Assembly: GCF_000715075.1 (NCBI RefSeq)
Contig: NC_134080.1
Coordinates: 37,180,758-37,244,757 of the forward strand
Length of the DNA: 64,000 bases
Reading direction: 5' to 3'
Source: Nicotiana tabacum
Lineage: Eukaryota > Streptophyta > Magnoliopsida > Solanales > Solanaceae
Made by a program: the position numbers and the translations under genes. The notes under the pieces are model-generated. The model made no database searches. It had not been told where the DNA came from and worked only from the letters and a program-made list of their open reading frames with translations. Below, piece by piece: positions 36,681-50,800 of this stretch (position 1 is the stretch's first letter; each line of letters starts with the position of its first letter).

Positions 36681-37264
36681 TGTCACGACCCAATTCCTGA
36701 ACCTGGTCATAATGGCGCCTCTCATGAAGACAAGGCCAACCATTCAACCCAATTCATCCTTTTAAGACAATTAATTAACACAATTATAGTATAAACATGG
36801 TTTAATAATATCCAATAGCGGAAAGTATAGATAAAATACAGAAAATCCAACCCAACTCAGCCCTGACCGGGGTGTCACAAGTCATGAGCTACTACATAGT
36901 TTACTAAAATTCTACAAAGCATGGAATTAGGAACAAAGTCTGAAGATATCATAAATAACAGAAGATAAGGGAGAAAACGGGTCTGCGAACGCCATGCAGC
37001 TACCTCGATAACTCCGATGAAAACTGAACAGCAGAAAACTCGCTCTATGCCTCAGGAATACCTGTACCTGTACACATGGTACAGGGAGTAATGTGAGTAC
37101 TTCGACCCAGTGAGTAATAAATATAAATAATGATTGAAGGTAAGAAAACACGTTAAGGCACACAACATTCTATACATAAGCAGTGAAATCATTTAAAATA
37201 ACAATTCAATGAAATATCATGTGAAATTTCTTTTAAACCAGTAAAACAGGTAATTTGGCAGTAA

Positions 37265-37490
37265 AATGACAACTAGAAATCTGCCCCTCGGGCTCAGTAT
37301 CAAAATAATAATTAGACCTCGGGCTCAGTATCAAAATAATAATTAGAAATCTGCCTCTCGGGCTCAGTATAAAATAACGAGTAGAAATCTGCCCCTCGGG
37401 CTCAGTATCAAAATAATAAGTAGAAATCTGCCCCTCGGGCTCAGTATCAAAATAACAAGTAGAAATCTGCCCCTCGGGCTCAGTATCTCA
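37265..37490. repeat. About 39-bp tandem array (CTGCCCCTCGGGCTCAGTAT core)
   Basis: About six copies of aagtagaaatctgcccctcg followed by ggctcagtatcaaaataat. The same CCCTCGGGC phrase occurs singly in the other LTRs at this position. Confidence 0.85.
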
Positions 37491-37739
37491 GAACAGTATG
37501 AAGCAACCAGTCAATGAAATAAGAGCACATAATTATTATGGCAGATAATGCAGATAAGGAATAAATGCATGAGTGCAATGCAATGCATATGACGGTACCC
37601 TCTGGTACCCACTGCGGCGTGCAGCCCGAGCCATCCATATTTATTTATCGTCGACGACGCTCACTGGGGGTGTGTACAGACTCCGGAGGGGCTCCTACAG
37701 CCCAAGCGCAATATCAAGCCATCTCGTGGCATCAAATCT

Positions 37740-37920
37740 AGGCCCTCGGCCTCATATCAATATTAGTATAATCACCCAGGCTCTCTGCCTCAATATCAAT
37801 GTAATCAACCAGGCTCTCGGCCTCAATATCAATATAATCAACCAGGCTCTCGGCCTCAATATCAATGTAATCAACCAGGCTCTCGACCTCAATATCAATG
37901 TAACACTGCTGCGGCGCGCA
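37740..37920. repeat. 33-bp tandem array
   Basis: About five copies of ctcggcctcaatatcaat followed by gtaatcaaccaggct. The 33-base unit keeps frame, which produces repetitive open frames on both strands. Confidence 0.85.
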
Positions 37921-38765
37921 GCCCGATCCATGCTCAGTCCAGAAATCATCATAAGCCCCTTGGGCATTCGTAAAACAATAGTTCTTAGCCCAAAATATCA
38001 TTTAGAAATATCATTTAAGTGTTCAAATCTTAGAAAGATGGCTGAGTTTGCAAAACAGTATTTAAAACCTTGGACTGAGATCAAATGATATGCAAAATAT
38101 GCGAAAACAATGATATCAATCCCTGAAGGATTCAAATAATTGGTAAGAAGCCCAAATGTAACAATCAAATCTAAGTAAGGATGATTCTCAATTTAGTTCA
38201 AGTAGAAAATACGGTAAAAACATCTCTCGGGACGGACCAAGTCACAATCCCCAATGGTGCTCTACCCCACACCCATTATCTGGCGTGCAAGTCACCTCAA
38301 TATAGCGTTATGATGTGAAATTCCGAGGTTTCAAACCTTCAGGACATCATTTACATCAATTACTCACCTCAAAATGGCCAAGAGTCTAGCTCGCTATGCC
38401 CTTGCCTCTCGAATTGGCCTCTTCGTGCGTCGAATCTATCCAAAATCAGAACGAATATGTCACATTATGATGTAGGAACAATACCCAATCGAAAATAACT
38501 GAAAAACATCAAAATCCCGAAATATGGCAAAACCCGAGCCCCGGGCCCACTTCTCGAAATTCAGAAAAATTAATATCAAAGGATTCTTTATCTCGCCACG
38601 AGTCTATACATACCAAGAACTCCCAAATCCGAGTTCAAATGACCCATCAAATCCTAATTGTTTGGTTTCAAAATTCAAGCCCCTAGTTCTTGATTTGTAG
38701 GCTTATATTTCATGAATCTCTAGGTGGAATTCACAATAAAAACGAGTTCTAAGTCCAAGAAACTT

Positions 38766-38990
38766 ACCTCAAGTCGTTCCCCCTTGAATCCCTCTTTAAT
38801 CTCCACCAAGAAGCTCTCAAAATGATCAACCATGGAGGAAAAATGACCCAAAATCGCGGATGAAATATTTTATAAACTCACTGCCCAGAATTTTTCGGAA
38901 GTACTATTCACCCGCGCGGTTACTGTTCACACGCATGGTCACTGTTCACCCGCACGGTTACTGTTCACGCGCGGGGGTTACTGTTCACGC
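38766..38990 (-). promoter_or_regulatory. LTR promoter module: CCCGCGCGG words, TATA, splice donor
   Basis: Four copies of a word like actgttcacccgcgcggtt (38901-38990). TTTATAAAATA lies at 38866-38877 on the - strand. The donor TTGAG|GTAAGTTTC, a perfect consensus, has its GT at 38767-38766. Confidence 0.65.
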
Positions 38991-40015
38991 TGCTAAAAAA
39001 AATATAGCAGCAGCCAAAGAAATTGCAACACTTTTCTTTTCACTAAAATGGTTCTAACTCCATCATATGAACTCGGAATTCGATGATTCTTGTTCCTATG
39101 AGTCACAAATAATGATAAGAACATATTCCTTCAATCAAAACTCAATTCGGAGCTCGTTTGCTCAGTGTGATATCCATTTCGCTCATTAAACAATTAACTC
39201 ATGTTTCGCGTCAAAAACCCAGTCGCGACTTGATGAAATTAGACCAAACTTTCTAGATCACTCCTATAATTCATTATTTAAATTTTGGAAATCTCGAAAT
39301 AAAATTTTAATCTCTAAAACTAAAAATGGACCTTTGGATCATTAGATGCTTATGCTTAAACGACAAAAATCTTTCAAAAACTCTTCCAAAACTTATCCGA
39401 GCCTCATGGGACTCCGACCAAAGATGGAGACATAATTCATAACATTATTCAAACCTCTTCCAATCATCAAAACACCTCAAACAACATCAAATTATCCAAA
39501 ACTCATCGAATTCAAGCCTAATTTTCTAAAAACTTCCGAAATACACTTTCGATCAAAAACCCGACCAAACCACGTTCGAATGACCTAAAATTTTGCACAC
39601 ATATCCCAAATCACCTAACGAAGCTACAACAACTCACGGAATTCCATTTTGACTCTCAGATCAAAATCTCACCTATCAACCGGAATTCACCAAAATACTA
39701 ACTTCGCCAATTCAAGCCTAATTCTATACCGGACCTCCAAAATTACTTCCGGTCACACTCCTAAGTCACAAATCATCCCCCGAAGCTAAACGAATCATCA
39801 GGATTCAAATCCGAGCCCTCTAACACATAACTCAACGTCCGGTTGACTTTTCCAAAACAAACCTTCCTTAAAGAGACTAAGTGTCTCATTTCCTACTAAA
39901 ACCAATCTAAATCAACTTGTTCACACCCAACACTGATAATGAAGCATAAAGAAATAGGAAATGGGGAAAACGGGGCGGTAACTCACGAGACAACGGGTCG
40001 GGTCGTCACAGATAC

Positions 40016-41536
40016 TTACCTTAACGGAGTTAGTCCGATATTCCAAAATAGCATTCTTGCGCGAAACGACCTCCGGACAGCTTCAATATTTCTTGAGCTT
40101 TTCTTACCTTACTATAATGTTTCCGGAAATTCTAGCAATTTCAATTTATTTAGAATCATACAATATTGAACAATAATTAGGAGGATATTCGTGGGTTTAC
40201 CTCATTTTGGCATTTCATCAAACACTATGTGTGCACATTTGACTACATCTCTTAACCATAGAATTAGTACATCCAACTACTACAATTTACCAACAATTCA
40301 TTCCACCATTATTCTTTGACAATTTATACTCCTAACATCACATGTGTGATCAACCATTCACACCCAACCAACAAAATTCCATCAAATAATAATCTTTAAA
40401 TCCCTACCATGATCATGTATTTAAATTGGGAATTTATGGTTTCCAATCACCATACCATAAGTTCCAATACTTGATTCATACTCATAATTCCATATATGTA
40501 AGTCTAAGGGTGAAAGATTACCTCTTGTAGATCAAATCTTGAAAGACAACTTTGGGATGTTCTTGAGATTTTGAATAAATTCTATGAAATCCAATCAAAA
40601 CCATGTTGTAACTAGTGATTGAGAAGTGAAATCACCATAAAAACACACTTAAAAACTCACCTTAGGTGTGTAATTGGAGCCTTGACGGAATGGGTGATGG
40701 AGAGAATGCTCTAGTCTTGAAAAGTGACTGAAATCCTCTTTTTCCCGTCCTTAGGTGTATTTAGGGGTCTTCTACTAGCGCACCCGCACTAAGGCCGCGC
40801 TAAGGCCGCGCTCACGAGGCAGAAGCTTCTGAATATGCGCGGTCGCGCACCTGGCCGCGCATATGATACAGGTCCAGTAAAATGGTCATAACTTTCTGTA
40901 TACACCTCTAAATGATGAACAGTTTGATGCGTTGGAAACTAGACTCATATAGCTTTAATTTGATATTTTATCACACAAATCCTTATATATATGTAGATAT
41001 GCTCGTCCAAAGTGAGGTCTTGTGCGTACTCATTTGCAACTTTAGTCTATTATGAAATTTTCCAACTTGGCTTAGAATTAGGACTTTCCTTAGACCCCAT
41101 ATATCTTGTAGTACACCTCGTACACTTGCTATCATATCCAATTGGTATCCATCATAGTAATAAACCTCTTCCACATATAAAATAATATAATTAGAACATG
41201 TCAACTTTCTTACTTCGCCAAAACGCGCCGAATTGTCCTATGGACTTCCAAATCCAATTTCGGACATACGTCTAAGTTCGAAATCACCATACGAAGCTAT
41301 TGACATCATTAAAATTCCAATTTGGGGTCGTTTGCTCAAAAGTCAACTCTCCGGTCAACTTTTTCCATTTGAGCTTCAAAAATAAAATTTTGATTTTTCT
41401 TTAAATTTAACTCTGAATCTTACGAAAACCAAACTTGACCATATATGCGGGTCATAATGTGTATTACGAAGCTTCTCGGGGTCTTAAGCCATTGAACGAG
41501 ACGCAAATTCTTAAAATGAAAATTCGGGTCGTTACA
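40016..41536 (-). other. Outer solo LTR, last piece
   Basis: Resumes with the target copy gatac at 40011-40015 and ends GGGTCGTTACA. It carries the promoter module at 40659-40862. No coding region. Confidence 0.7.
40659..40862 (-). promoter_or_regulatory. LTR promoter module: GGCCGCGC words, TATA-like, splice donor
   Basis: Words such as aaggccgcgct and ggtcgcgcacctggccgcgc lie at 40777-40862. The TATA-like CTAAATAC lies at about 40757-40763, and the donor CTAAG|GTGAGT has its GT at 40660-40659, about 97 bases downstream. Confidence 0.5.
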
Positions 41537-41541
41537 ACATT

Positions 41542-44359
41542 CCAGCAATTTATTTTGGATAAAAAAATTTCGAGTTTTCCATATTTCTTATTATATATAT
41601 ATAGAACTCCAGTATAATATACAGAAAAAAAAATCAAAATTAGACTCCAGTATAATGGATAAGTATAAATGCTCTAATTACTGTGACACAACTCCCAACA
41701 TATAATATATATTAAAAATGCATAAAAAACTGCATCCAATGTTTATTTAAAGTACTGGAATTCATAGGAAATGATGAAATATTATAGGTAATGATGAAAT
41801 GTTATAGGCAACTATACTAGAGTCACTTGTATGTCACATCATATAATAGCTATTATGTGATAAAATACTAATTGCTGTACTCTGATTTATATCGCTTCAT
41901 AATTAGAATTTCCAGGAACCAACCTATGAAATCAAACTTATTATGTACAAATCAACAAACTTGCATATGATATAACTGCATCATAATATAATTTATTGTA
42001 CACATTCGGGTTTAAAATACTGGAGAAAATACTTGTATGTGATATAACTGCAACATAATATACAAGATCTAAAATTACACAAACAAATAAAAATTAGACT
42101 CCAGTATACTGAATAAGTATAATCCTGTAAAATTATGATATCCAACTTATTATCCAAAATGTAATTACTAGTTTAACACAACTCCCAACGTATAATATAA
42201 TTTGTGACTAAAAATGCATAAAAGACTGCACCCAATGGTCATGAAGTACTGACGAAGTGATTAAATATTATAGACAGCTATACTAGAGTGACTTGTATCA
42301 TACGCCATAAAAATAGCTAAGGGGAGTAACCAAAATTGGTCATAAGTAGCATTTGCAGTATAATTTATAGGGAGTAACCAAAATTGGTCAAATTTAAGGT
42401 AAACAATTCTTGATTTTTCACATCCAGTATTAAATACGGGACATAGTGGTTTAACAATATATACCTCTAGTGTAATATACAGGAAACAAAATATTAAATT
42501 AATTTATTCTAGTAAATTGTTCTACATAGAATGTTTTCACTATTTTCCACTTCTCCATTATAATATAGTGGCTTATATCCCTTCATAAGTAGCATTTCCA
42601 GCATATTTTATAGGGAGTAACCAAAATTGGACTAATTTAGGGTAAAAAATTCTGGATTTTTCATCGCCAGTATTAAATACTGGACATTATGGTTTAACAA
42701 TATATACCTCCAGTGTAATATATAGGAAACAAAATATTAAATTATTTAATTCCAATAAATTGTTCTAGATACCAAGTTTCCACTATTTTTCACTTCTCCA
42801 TTATAATATACTGGCTTATATCCTTTCATAAGTAACATTTCCAGCATATTTTATAGGGAGTAACCAAAATAGGTCAAATTTAGCATAAAGAATTCTAGAT
42901 TTTTGATGTCCAGTAGTACATATGGGACATACTGGTTTAACAATACATAACTCCAGTGTAATATACAGGAAACTAAATATTAAATTATTTAATTCCAGTA
43001 AATTGTTCTAGATACCAAGTTTCCACTATTTTTCACTTCTCCATTATAATATACTGGCTTATATAGCATTTCCAGCATATTTTATAAAGATTAACCAAAA
43101 TTGAACTAATTTAGGGTAAAAACTTTTGGATTTTTCACGTCCAGTATTTAATACTGGACATTATGTTTGAACAATATATACCTCCACTGTAATATACAGG
43201 AAATAAAATATAAAATTATTTAATTTCAGTAAATTGTTCTAGATACCAAGTTTCCACTATTTTCCACTTCTCCATTATAATATACTGTCTTATATCCCTT
43301 CATAAGTAGCATTTCCAGCATATTTTATGTGGAGTAACCAAAATTGTTCAAATTTAGCGTAAAAAATTCTGGATTTTTCATGTCCGGTATTACATACGGG
43401 ACATAGTGGTTTTACAATATATAACACCAATGTAATATACAGGAAACAAAATATTAAATTATTTAATTCCAGTAAATTATTCTAGATACCAAGTTTCCAC
43501 TATTTTCCACTTCTCCATTATAATATACTGGCTTATATAGCATTTCCAGCATATTTTATAGGGATTAACCAAAATTGAACTAATTTAGGGTAAAAACTTC
43601 TGGATTTTTCACGTCCACTATTTAATACTGGACATTATGTTTGAACAATATATACCTCCAGTGTAATATACAGAAAATAAAATATAAAATTATTTAATTT
43701 CAGTAAATTGTTCTAGATACCAAGTTTCCACTATTTTCCACTTCTCCATTATAATATACTGTCTTATATCCCTTCATAAGTAGCATTTCCAGCATATTTT
43801 ATGTGGAGTAACCAAAATTGTTCAAATTTAACGTAAATAATTCTGGATTTTTCATGTCCGGTATTACATACAGGACATAGTGGTTTAACAATATATAACA
43901 CCAATGTAATATACAGGAAACAAAATATTAAATTATTTAATTCCAGTAAATTATTCTAGATACCAAGTTTCCCCTATTTTCCGCTTTTCCATTATAATAT
44001 ACTGGCTTATATCCCTTCATAAGTAGCATTTCCAGCATATTTTATAGGGAGTAACCAAAATTGGATTAATTTAGGGTAAAACAATTCTGGATTTTTCATC
44101 GCCAGTATTAAATACTGGACATTATGGTTTAACGATATATACCTCCAGTGTAATATACAGGAAACAAAATATTAAATTATTTAATTCCAATAAATTGTTC
44201 TACATAGAACATTTTCACTATTTTCCACTTCTCCATTATAATATAGTGGCTTATATCCCTTCATAAGTAACATTTCCAACATATTTTATAGGGAGTAACC
44301 AAAATTGGTCAAATTTAGCATAAAGAATTCTAGATTTTTGACGTCCAGTAGTACATACG
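41542..44359. repeat. MULE 3' array, block 1 (unit about 243 bp)
   Basis: After about 800 bases of diverged copies, regular units run from about 42330. The landmark ccattataatatactgg and its variants fall near 42554, 42798, 43041, 43272, 43514, 43746, 43989 and 44232, giving a period of 243 bases, or 231 in units missing a short phrase (cccttcataagt). Each unit has three 17-bp CC-N13-GG dyads. The block is interrupted at 44360. Confidence 0.9.
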
Positions 44360-45089
44360 TGTCACGACCCAAATCCCGGTCGTGATGGCGCCCAACACAC
44401 TACTAGGCAAGCCTGACCATTATTCAACACTTAACCCAATTTATCAAAAATAGCGGAAAGAAATATCAATTAAGCAAGATTAAAGTACTGAAGAATTTAA
44501 CAAAATACACAATATAATCTCACTAGGACCCGGTGTCACGAATCTGAGCCTCTAGAATACAGAATATCATCCTAATACATGATATATCCAAAGTCTGATA
44601 ATGCGGAAATAAAGAGATATGATATGAGGGAGAAGATCAATGGCTGCGAACGCCGTGCAGCTACCTCGATACTCCCAGAAGCTGGATCTGCTGATCAACT
44701 AGATCTACTGAGCCTGAGACTGCCCTGGATCTGCACACAAGGTGCAGGGAGTAAAGTGAGTACTCCGACCCAGTGAGTAATAAAAGTAACTACAGTCCGA
44801 AGATAAGAAAATCCAGTAAATACACAAAGTAAGCTAAAATCCAAATATACAGCAACATATAGAACTAAGCAGCTAAACAACAGTATAAATAGAAATACAT
44901 GAATGCAATGCAATGCATATGATGGTACATTCCAGTACCCACTGCGGCGTGCAGCCTGAGCCATACATATTTATTTATCGTCGACGGCGCTCACTGGGGG
45001 TGTGTACAGACTCTGGAGGGGCTCCTACATCCCAAGCGCAATATCTTGGTCAGTCATTGTTACCTGACCGGTCAGCCATTGTTACCTAA

Positions 45090-45310
45090 CCAATTTATAT
45101 CATACCGTGCCATTGTTACCACTGTTCAAGTATATCATCCAGTGTCATTGTTACCACTATTTCAAGTATATCACACAGTGTCATTGTTACCACTGTTTCA
45201 AGTATATCAAACAGTGTCATTGTTACCACTATTTCAAGTATATCACACAGTGTCATTGTTACAACTGTTTCAAGTATATCACACAGTGTCATTGTTACCA
45301 CTGTTTCAAG
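45090..45310. repeat. 36-bp tandem array in one LTR
   Basis: About six copies of caagtatatcacacagtgtc followed by attgttaccactgttt. The matching LTR keeps about two copies (52255-52330). Confidence 0.9.
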
Positions 45311-46150
45311 TCACTTTATAATCAGTCCAGAAAATAATATAATAAGCCCCTTGGGCATTTACAAAACAGAAGTAACCAGCCCGGAATACATTTAAAAATA
45401 TCATTTAAGTTTTAAACACTTAAAATTATGGCTGAGTTTGCAAAACAACATTTAAAACATTGGACTGAAATTAAATGATATGCAAATCATGCTAAGCAGT
45501 AATATCAATTCTCGAAGGATTTTACAAATTGGCACAAGGCCCCAAACATGGCATCAAGCCCCGTAATATCAATGAAGTATGTGTATCAATCACCAGTATA
45601 GTATAAACATCACACGGGATGGACCAAGTCACAATCCCCAATAGTATCCGACCCTGCACTCGCCATGGAGTGCGTGTCACGCCTCAATATAGCGTTACGA
45701 TGTGAAAGTCCGGGGTTTCAAACCCTCAGAACATCATTTACATCTATTACTCACCTCAAGACGGCCAAAAGTCTACTCCGCGATGCCCTTTCCTTCCGAA
45801 TCGACCTCCTTGCGCGTCGAATCTTGCCAAAACCACAAGGAATATATTACAATAGGCTAAGCGAATATAACTCAATCGAAAAGACTCGAAAAATATCGAA
45901 AATCACAAAATTTGCAAAACCCGAGCCCTGGGCCCACTTCTCGAAAAATTACGAAAGTCACATTACCGGATTCCGCATCTCGCCACGAGTCCGTACATAT
46001 TAAATTTACCAAAATCGGAGTTCAAATGACCCCTCAAATCTTCATTTTAGAATTTCAATCTCAAGCCCTAATTTCTTATAATTTGGCTATGTTTTCATAG
46101 ATTTCAAGGATGATTCTTCAATAAAATCAAGTATTTAACTCATAAAACTT

Positions 46151-46325
46151 ACCTCCAATCGATCTCAGTTGAAACTCCCTTCAATCCCCGTCCAAAATCT
46201 CTCAAAATGACTGAAAATGATGGGAAAATGACCCAAAATCGGATATAAACTCACTGCCAAGATTTTTCGCAATTACTGTTCACCCGCGCGGTACTATTCA
46301 CGCGTGGGTTACTGTTCACTGCTGC
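46151..46325 (-). promoter_or_regulatory. LTR promoter module: CCCGCGCGG words, TATA, splice donor
   Basis: Words tgttcacccgcgcgg and ttcacgcgtggg at 46271-46325, TTTATATCC at 46241-46249, and donor TTGGAG|GTAAGTTTT with GT at 46152-46151. Confidence 0.6.
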
Positions 46326-47866
46326 TAAAAAAATGCACCAGCAGCCAATTTAAATTGCAGCACAGCCATTTTTCACTAAAATGGCTCTAACTCCATTATA
46401 CGAACTCGGAATTAGACGATTCTTGTTCCTATGAGTCACAAATAATAATACGAACACAAATATTCAATCGAAACTCAATTCGGAGCTCATTTGCCCAGTG
46501 CGATATCCATTTCGCTCGTTAAACAATTACTCATGTTTCGCGTCAAAAACCTAATCGCGACTTGATGAAATTAGACCAAAATTTCCAGATCAGTCCTATA
46601 ATTCATTATCAAAATTTCGGAAGTCTCGGAATCAAATTTGGATCTCTAAAACTAAAAATTAACCTTTAGATCATTACATTTATGCTCAAAACGACAAAAA
46701 TCTTCCAAAAACTCTTCCAAAATTTGTCCGAGCCTCATGGGATCCCAACAAAGTATACTAACAAGTCCCATAATATGACACAAACTTAGTTGTTCCTTAT
46801 AATCACCAAAAACAACGTAAAAATACTAAATTCACCACAGATTCAAGCCTATGAACTTTGAAACTTCAAATTTTCACATCCGATGTCGAAACACGTCAAA
46901 ACTAGTCTGAATGATCTCAAATTTTGCAGACAAGTCCAAAATGACATAACGAAGCTACAACAACTCTTGGAATTCTATTCCGAGTCTCGGATCAAAATCT
47001 TACCTATCAACCGGAATTCGCCAAAATACTAACTTTGCCGATTCAAGCTTAATTCTACACCGGTCATCACAAAAATATTCCGGACACACTCCTAAGTCCC
47101 AAATCACCTAAAAAAGCTATCCGAACCATAAAATTCATATTTCGAGCGCTCTAACACATAAGTCAATATCCGGTTGACTTTTCCAACTTAAGCTTCCTTA
47201 AAAGAGACTAAGTGTCTCAAACCTTACCAAAATCATTCAGGAATGACTTCAAATTTTGGACACAAGTCACATTCGACATTACGGACTTGCCCCAACTTTC
47301 GGAATCGCATTCCGACCCCGATATCAAAATTTCCACTTCCGGTCGAATTTTCTCAAAAACCTTCAAATTTCTATATTTAGCCAAACGGCTCCAAAATGAC
47401 CTACGGACCTCCGAATTTACTTCCGATCGCGCTCCCAAATCCAGAATCACCACACGGAGCTACTCCCAGTCTCAGAATTCCAAAAGGACATCAATAACAC
47501 TGAAATGCATTTTAAGCCAAACTGATGCAATTTCTTCTAAAATGCTATCTTCCACAATAGGCGCCAAAACGCTCCCGGGTTATCCAAAACCCGATCCGGG
47601 CATACGCCCAAGTACGAAATCATCATACGAACCTGCTGGAACCTTCGGATCCCAATTCTGAGGTCTTTTACTCAAAATTCCAATCCTAGTTCATTTCTTC
47701 AATTTAAGCTTTCAAAATGAGAATTTCCATTTAGATTTGACTCCAAACTTCCTGAATTTTAATTCTGACCATACACTCAAGTCAATATACCTGAGATGAA
47801 GCTGCTCATGGCCTCAAACTGCTGAATTCCGCGCCGGAGCTCAAAACGACCGATCGGGTCGTTACA

Positions 47867-47880
47867 ATCTCCCCCACTTA
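47867..47880 (-). other. Polypurine tract of the LARD-like element
   Basis: The - strand reads TAAGTGGGGGAGAT, then the LTR start TGTAACGACCC. Confidence 0.8.
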
Positions 47881-50800
47881 AATATACGTTCGTCCTCGAA
47901 CGTGTTGAGAACTACACTAAAGTAGTCTGAAATCACTTGTTTAACACCTCATGCACCTTCCCGTGCTACCACCACTCAGTTGAGCACATTAGCTCGACAA
48001 CTCTGTAGGTATACTCCCTTATTCAAGCAAATAAGCCATTAGGTCCAATTCCAACATCCTGAATTTCCTGCCAAGCCTGTTTGCATCATACAACCACCAT
48101 ATCAATCTCCACACGCTATACCCAACATGGCTGCATAACTTTGCTGAATTCACACTTTGCATCACTTTACTCATAGGACCACAATAACTCTTTAAACATA
48201 ATAGTCGAAATTCCACAAATCTGATGCTCCCATTGCATCTCATGACCTACATAGGTCTTGCTCTAGTTTTTACAACACCGATACGACTGAAGAGATGTGC
48301 CGAAATTCATAATCAACTGTTGAATCAACAATTCATTGGATCTATACTCCTGACAAGTTCCATTACCTTGTCTCAAACCAAAGAATGATCTTTGCTCTAT
48401 AATATACTTCATATAATCAGTTTGCACTGACCCCAAATCTAGTAACCTTATCTCACCCAGTACGAACTGCTCAGGTAATAAGTCACCTCGGACATAATCA
48501 AAAATCCCACAAGACGCCACAATGTGCCAGTGGGCTACCAACTCGAACGCGATACTAAAGGAAGGCAAACTCTGGGAGGAACTACTCAACTCGCACACTA
48601 ACCTGGACTTCCTCAGAAAACAGGGAAACAGAACACATAAAAGCAAATATGGGTAATGAACTAAACATCACACTGTTGCGGCGCGCAATCCGATCCAAAC
48701 AACATACCCATGGCGGCGTGCCACCCGATCCACATATAGGACTCATATAAGGAGATACACATCGAGCTGAATAGCTCACCACATCCAAATACCGAATATC
48801 GGTCATAAACACACAAAGGTGCATAATACCATTCCCAAGGAAACATATAGCGTTATAGGCTACAACTCAAGCACAACTGAGGTGTGATACATGATCTAAG
48901 TCTCAAGAGCCATCCTGCTCATATAACATCACCGCTGAGCGGAACCTCAACACATAAGGAATTTACCAAGCCGTCTCACAACTCATACATCGCAATATAT
49001 CTTTACATGAATTATCTGACCATGAAATAAGACCGCGACTATCCTTCCATAAAGAGCGCATTGCTAAAATAAACACAACTGGCCTGACGTAAGGCTCACT
49101 TCCACATTTAAATCTATCCTCTGACCTCAAGTCCATCCTGATCGTGCCAAGCTAGGCCAATAATATTTCACAGGTCTATAACCCAATAAGCAGAGTGCCC
49201 TCCAGGCATAAATTCTCAAATGGATGATATTACCAAAATCCTCATACTTGGTTTAAATTTCTAATTAATCAAGTGACTACATGTCACACTTATACAATCT
49301 TCCCGCGGGACAAGCTCCCACCATCTTCCGAAATAATTAACAGGCCTGCACATTCAAACCACCGGCTGCACTAACACTGAAAAGCGATCAGGAATCCCTA
49401 ACCAGGATGCAAGGCCTTTCTCACAGAACACCGATCTCAGGTGATACTGACGCCAATACCCATCTTACTCAAAACACTGAAACTCCTTTCCTGCTCATCC
49501 GAGCTCTTGACATCACATTCATTGACCAAACTGCGACCTTGGTCCTTACTTCAAATTCCATACCACTCACTGCACCTCATGTGCCGATATACGATAGACA
49601 CGATCTCCATCACAACTCTGGAACCGACGATAGGCTAATACTTCATTACATAAGACCTTCCATTTAACTCACTTCAGGAGAACTATAGCAACATACAGGC
49701 GAATTCTCATAACCGTCGAATATGCCAATCTCTAAGTAGTGGTCCAAGCCTCCATAACCCTTTCTGGGATCCGCCTACTCATAACAGGCCCTAACAAAAG
49801 AATGATTCAGAATAACATCAATCACTAAGGCCGACAAGCCTCACACGCACCGCCATAAATCACATGCATAACTCGATCACGCTGAACGAACCGATCACTG
49901 ACACCAATATGCCAACTCAACTATGGCTAATCAATCTACTTCCTTCCAGTTTATCCTTGATTGCCTTAGAAATAATAATATCTCCCTTCAACACCTAACT
50001 TATTCCAACCGCACTCACCCCGAGTGACCTTAAATCATGAGACCATGCTGTCTCAAAAACCATGACCATTTCATATCTCTCAATGCTACACCGCAAGTCA
50101 AAACATCATAGAACATTCTGTGTCTTTCTTCATAAGCTGCTTCAAAAGCTTGGCTCTTAACTGTTCTTATAGACTCAGAATCATCAGGCACCACACTTTG
50201 CCTCTTGAATTCACTAGGACCGCTATTGAGAGCCACCCAGCTCTGACTTGGCCCAGAATGCAACCAACTCTACTGAATTTTATAACATATGAATACCATC
50301 TCGATAAAGCACCCAACGGAATCACTTCCCTCGAAGCCTGCACCTATACGAGGCATAAATCATGAATCTTCCCTCAAGTCTGAACATGAGCCAATAAGGC
50401 TAACCATAGCATGCATCAAACAATTCATTTACTCAAATTACCACTCATGGTCCTTTTACGTAGCTGCAATAACCCACCAATACGCCAATAACCAGAATTC
50501 ACGTAGGTAATAAATCGTGCAATCAGCTAATCAACAACAAGCTCCCCAACTTGGCTCGAAGTCATAGGTCACAACACATATACTCTATTGTTGTCGTAAT
50601 ATCATGGTGAGATTAAATTCACTCCATCATAAGCTCGTGGAAACACGAATCATCTGGAATTTTAACTTTTCTGCAATTCTTGCATTTACTCACACAACAG
50701 TTAAGCCCACTCTCTAGGCGACCAATTTTTTTTTTACTAAGTCCTAAATTTTTCAAAAATTTCGGCAGAGCCTCCTTTGTAATTGGTCCTATCTACCTGC

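Larger units (their letters stand above)
36681..40010 (-). mobile_element. Solo LTR, - orientation, inside the outer solo LTR
   Basis: 3,330 bp with an exact target duplication gatac (36676-36680 and 40011-40015). The ends are TGTCACGACCC and GGGTCGTCACA. It contains tandem arrays at 37265-37490 and 37740-37920, the conserved block at about 37660-37710 and a promoter module at 38766-38990. It is related to the chromovirus LTRs but longer. Confidence 0.85.
31528..41536 (-). mobile_element. Solo LTR (about 3.9 kb) holding two younger solo LTRs
   Basis: Begins TGTCACAACCC at 31528 and ends GGGTCGTTACA at 41536. The flanks atatt (31523-31527) and acatt (41537-41541) differ by one base. Its own pieces are 31528-31568, 34371-36680 and 40016-41536. 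No coding region, primer-binding site or second LTR is present, so a solo LTR left by recombination is the simplest reading. It contains a 38-bp tandem array at 35705-36085 and a promoter module at 40659-40862. Confidence 0.75.
44360..47866 (-). repeat. 3' LTR of the LARD-like element
   Basis: 3,507 bp. Starts TGTCACGACCC and ends GATCGGGTCGTTACA. It includes the conserved block near 44990-45040 and a 36-bp array at 45090-45310, most of which the partner LTR lacks. The 149-residue frame at 47212-47661 is shared by both LTRs only because they are copies. Confidence 0.9.

Noticed and set aside
31569..40010. One full-length element with 31569-34365 and 36681-40010 as its two LTRs
   Set aside because: The two are in opposite orientation, have different target duplications (ggcac, gatac) and no primer site or coding region between them.
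45090..45310. CRISPR-like regular repeats
   Set aside because: Repeats are directly adjacent with no unique spacers, in a plant LTR.
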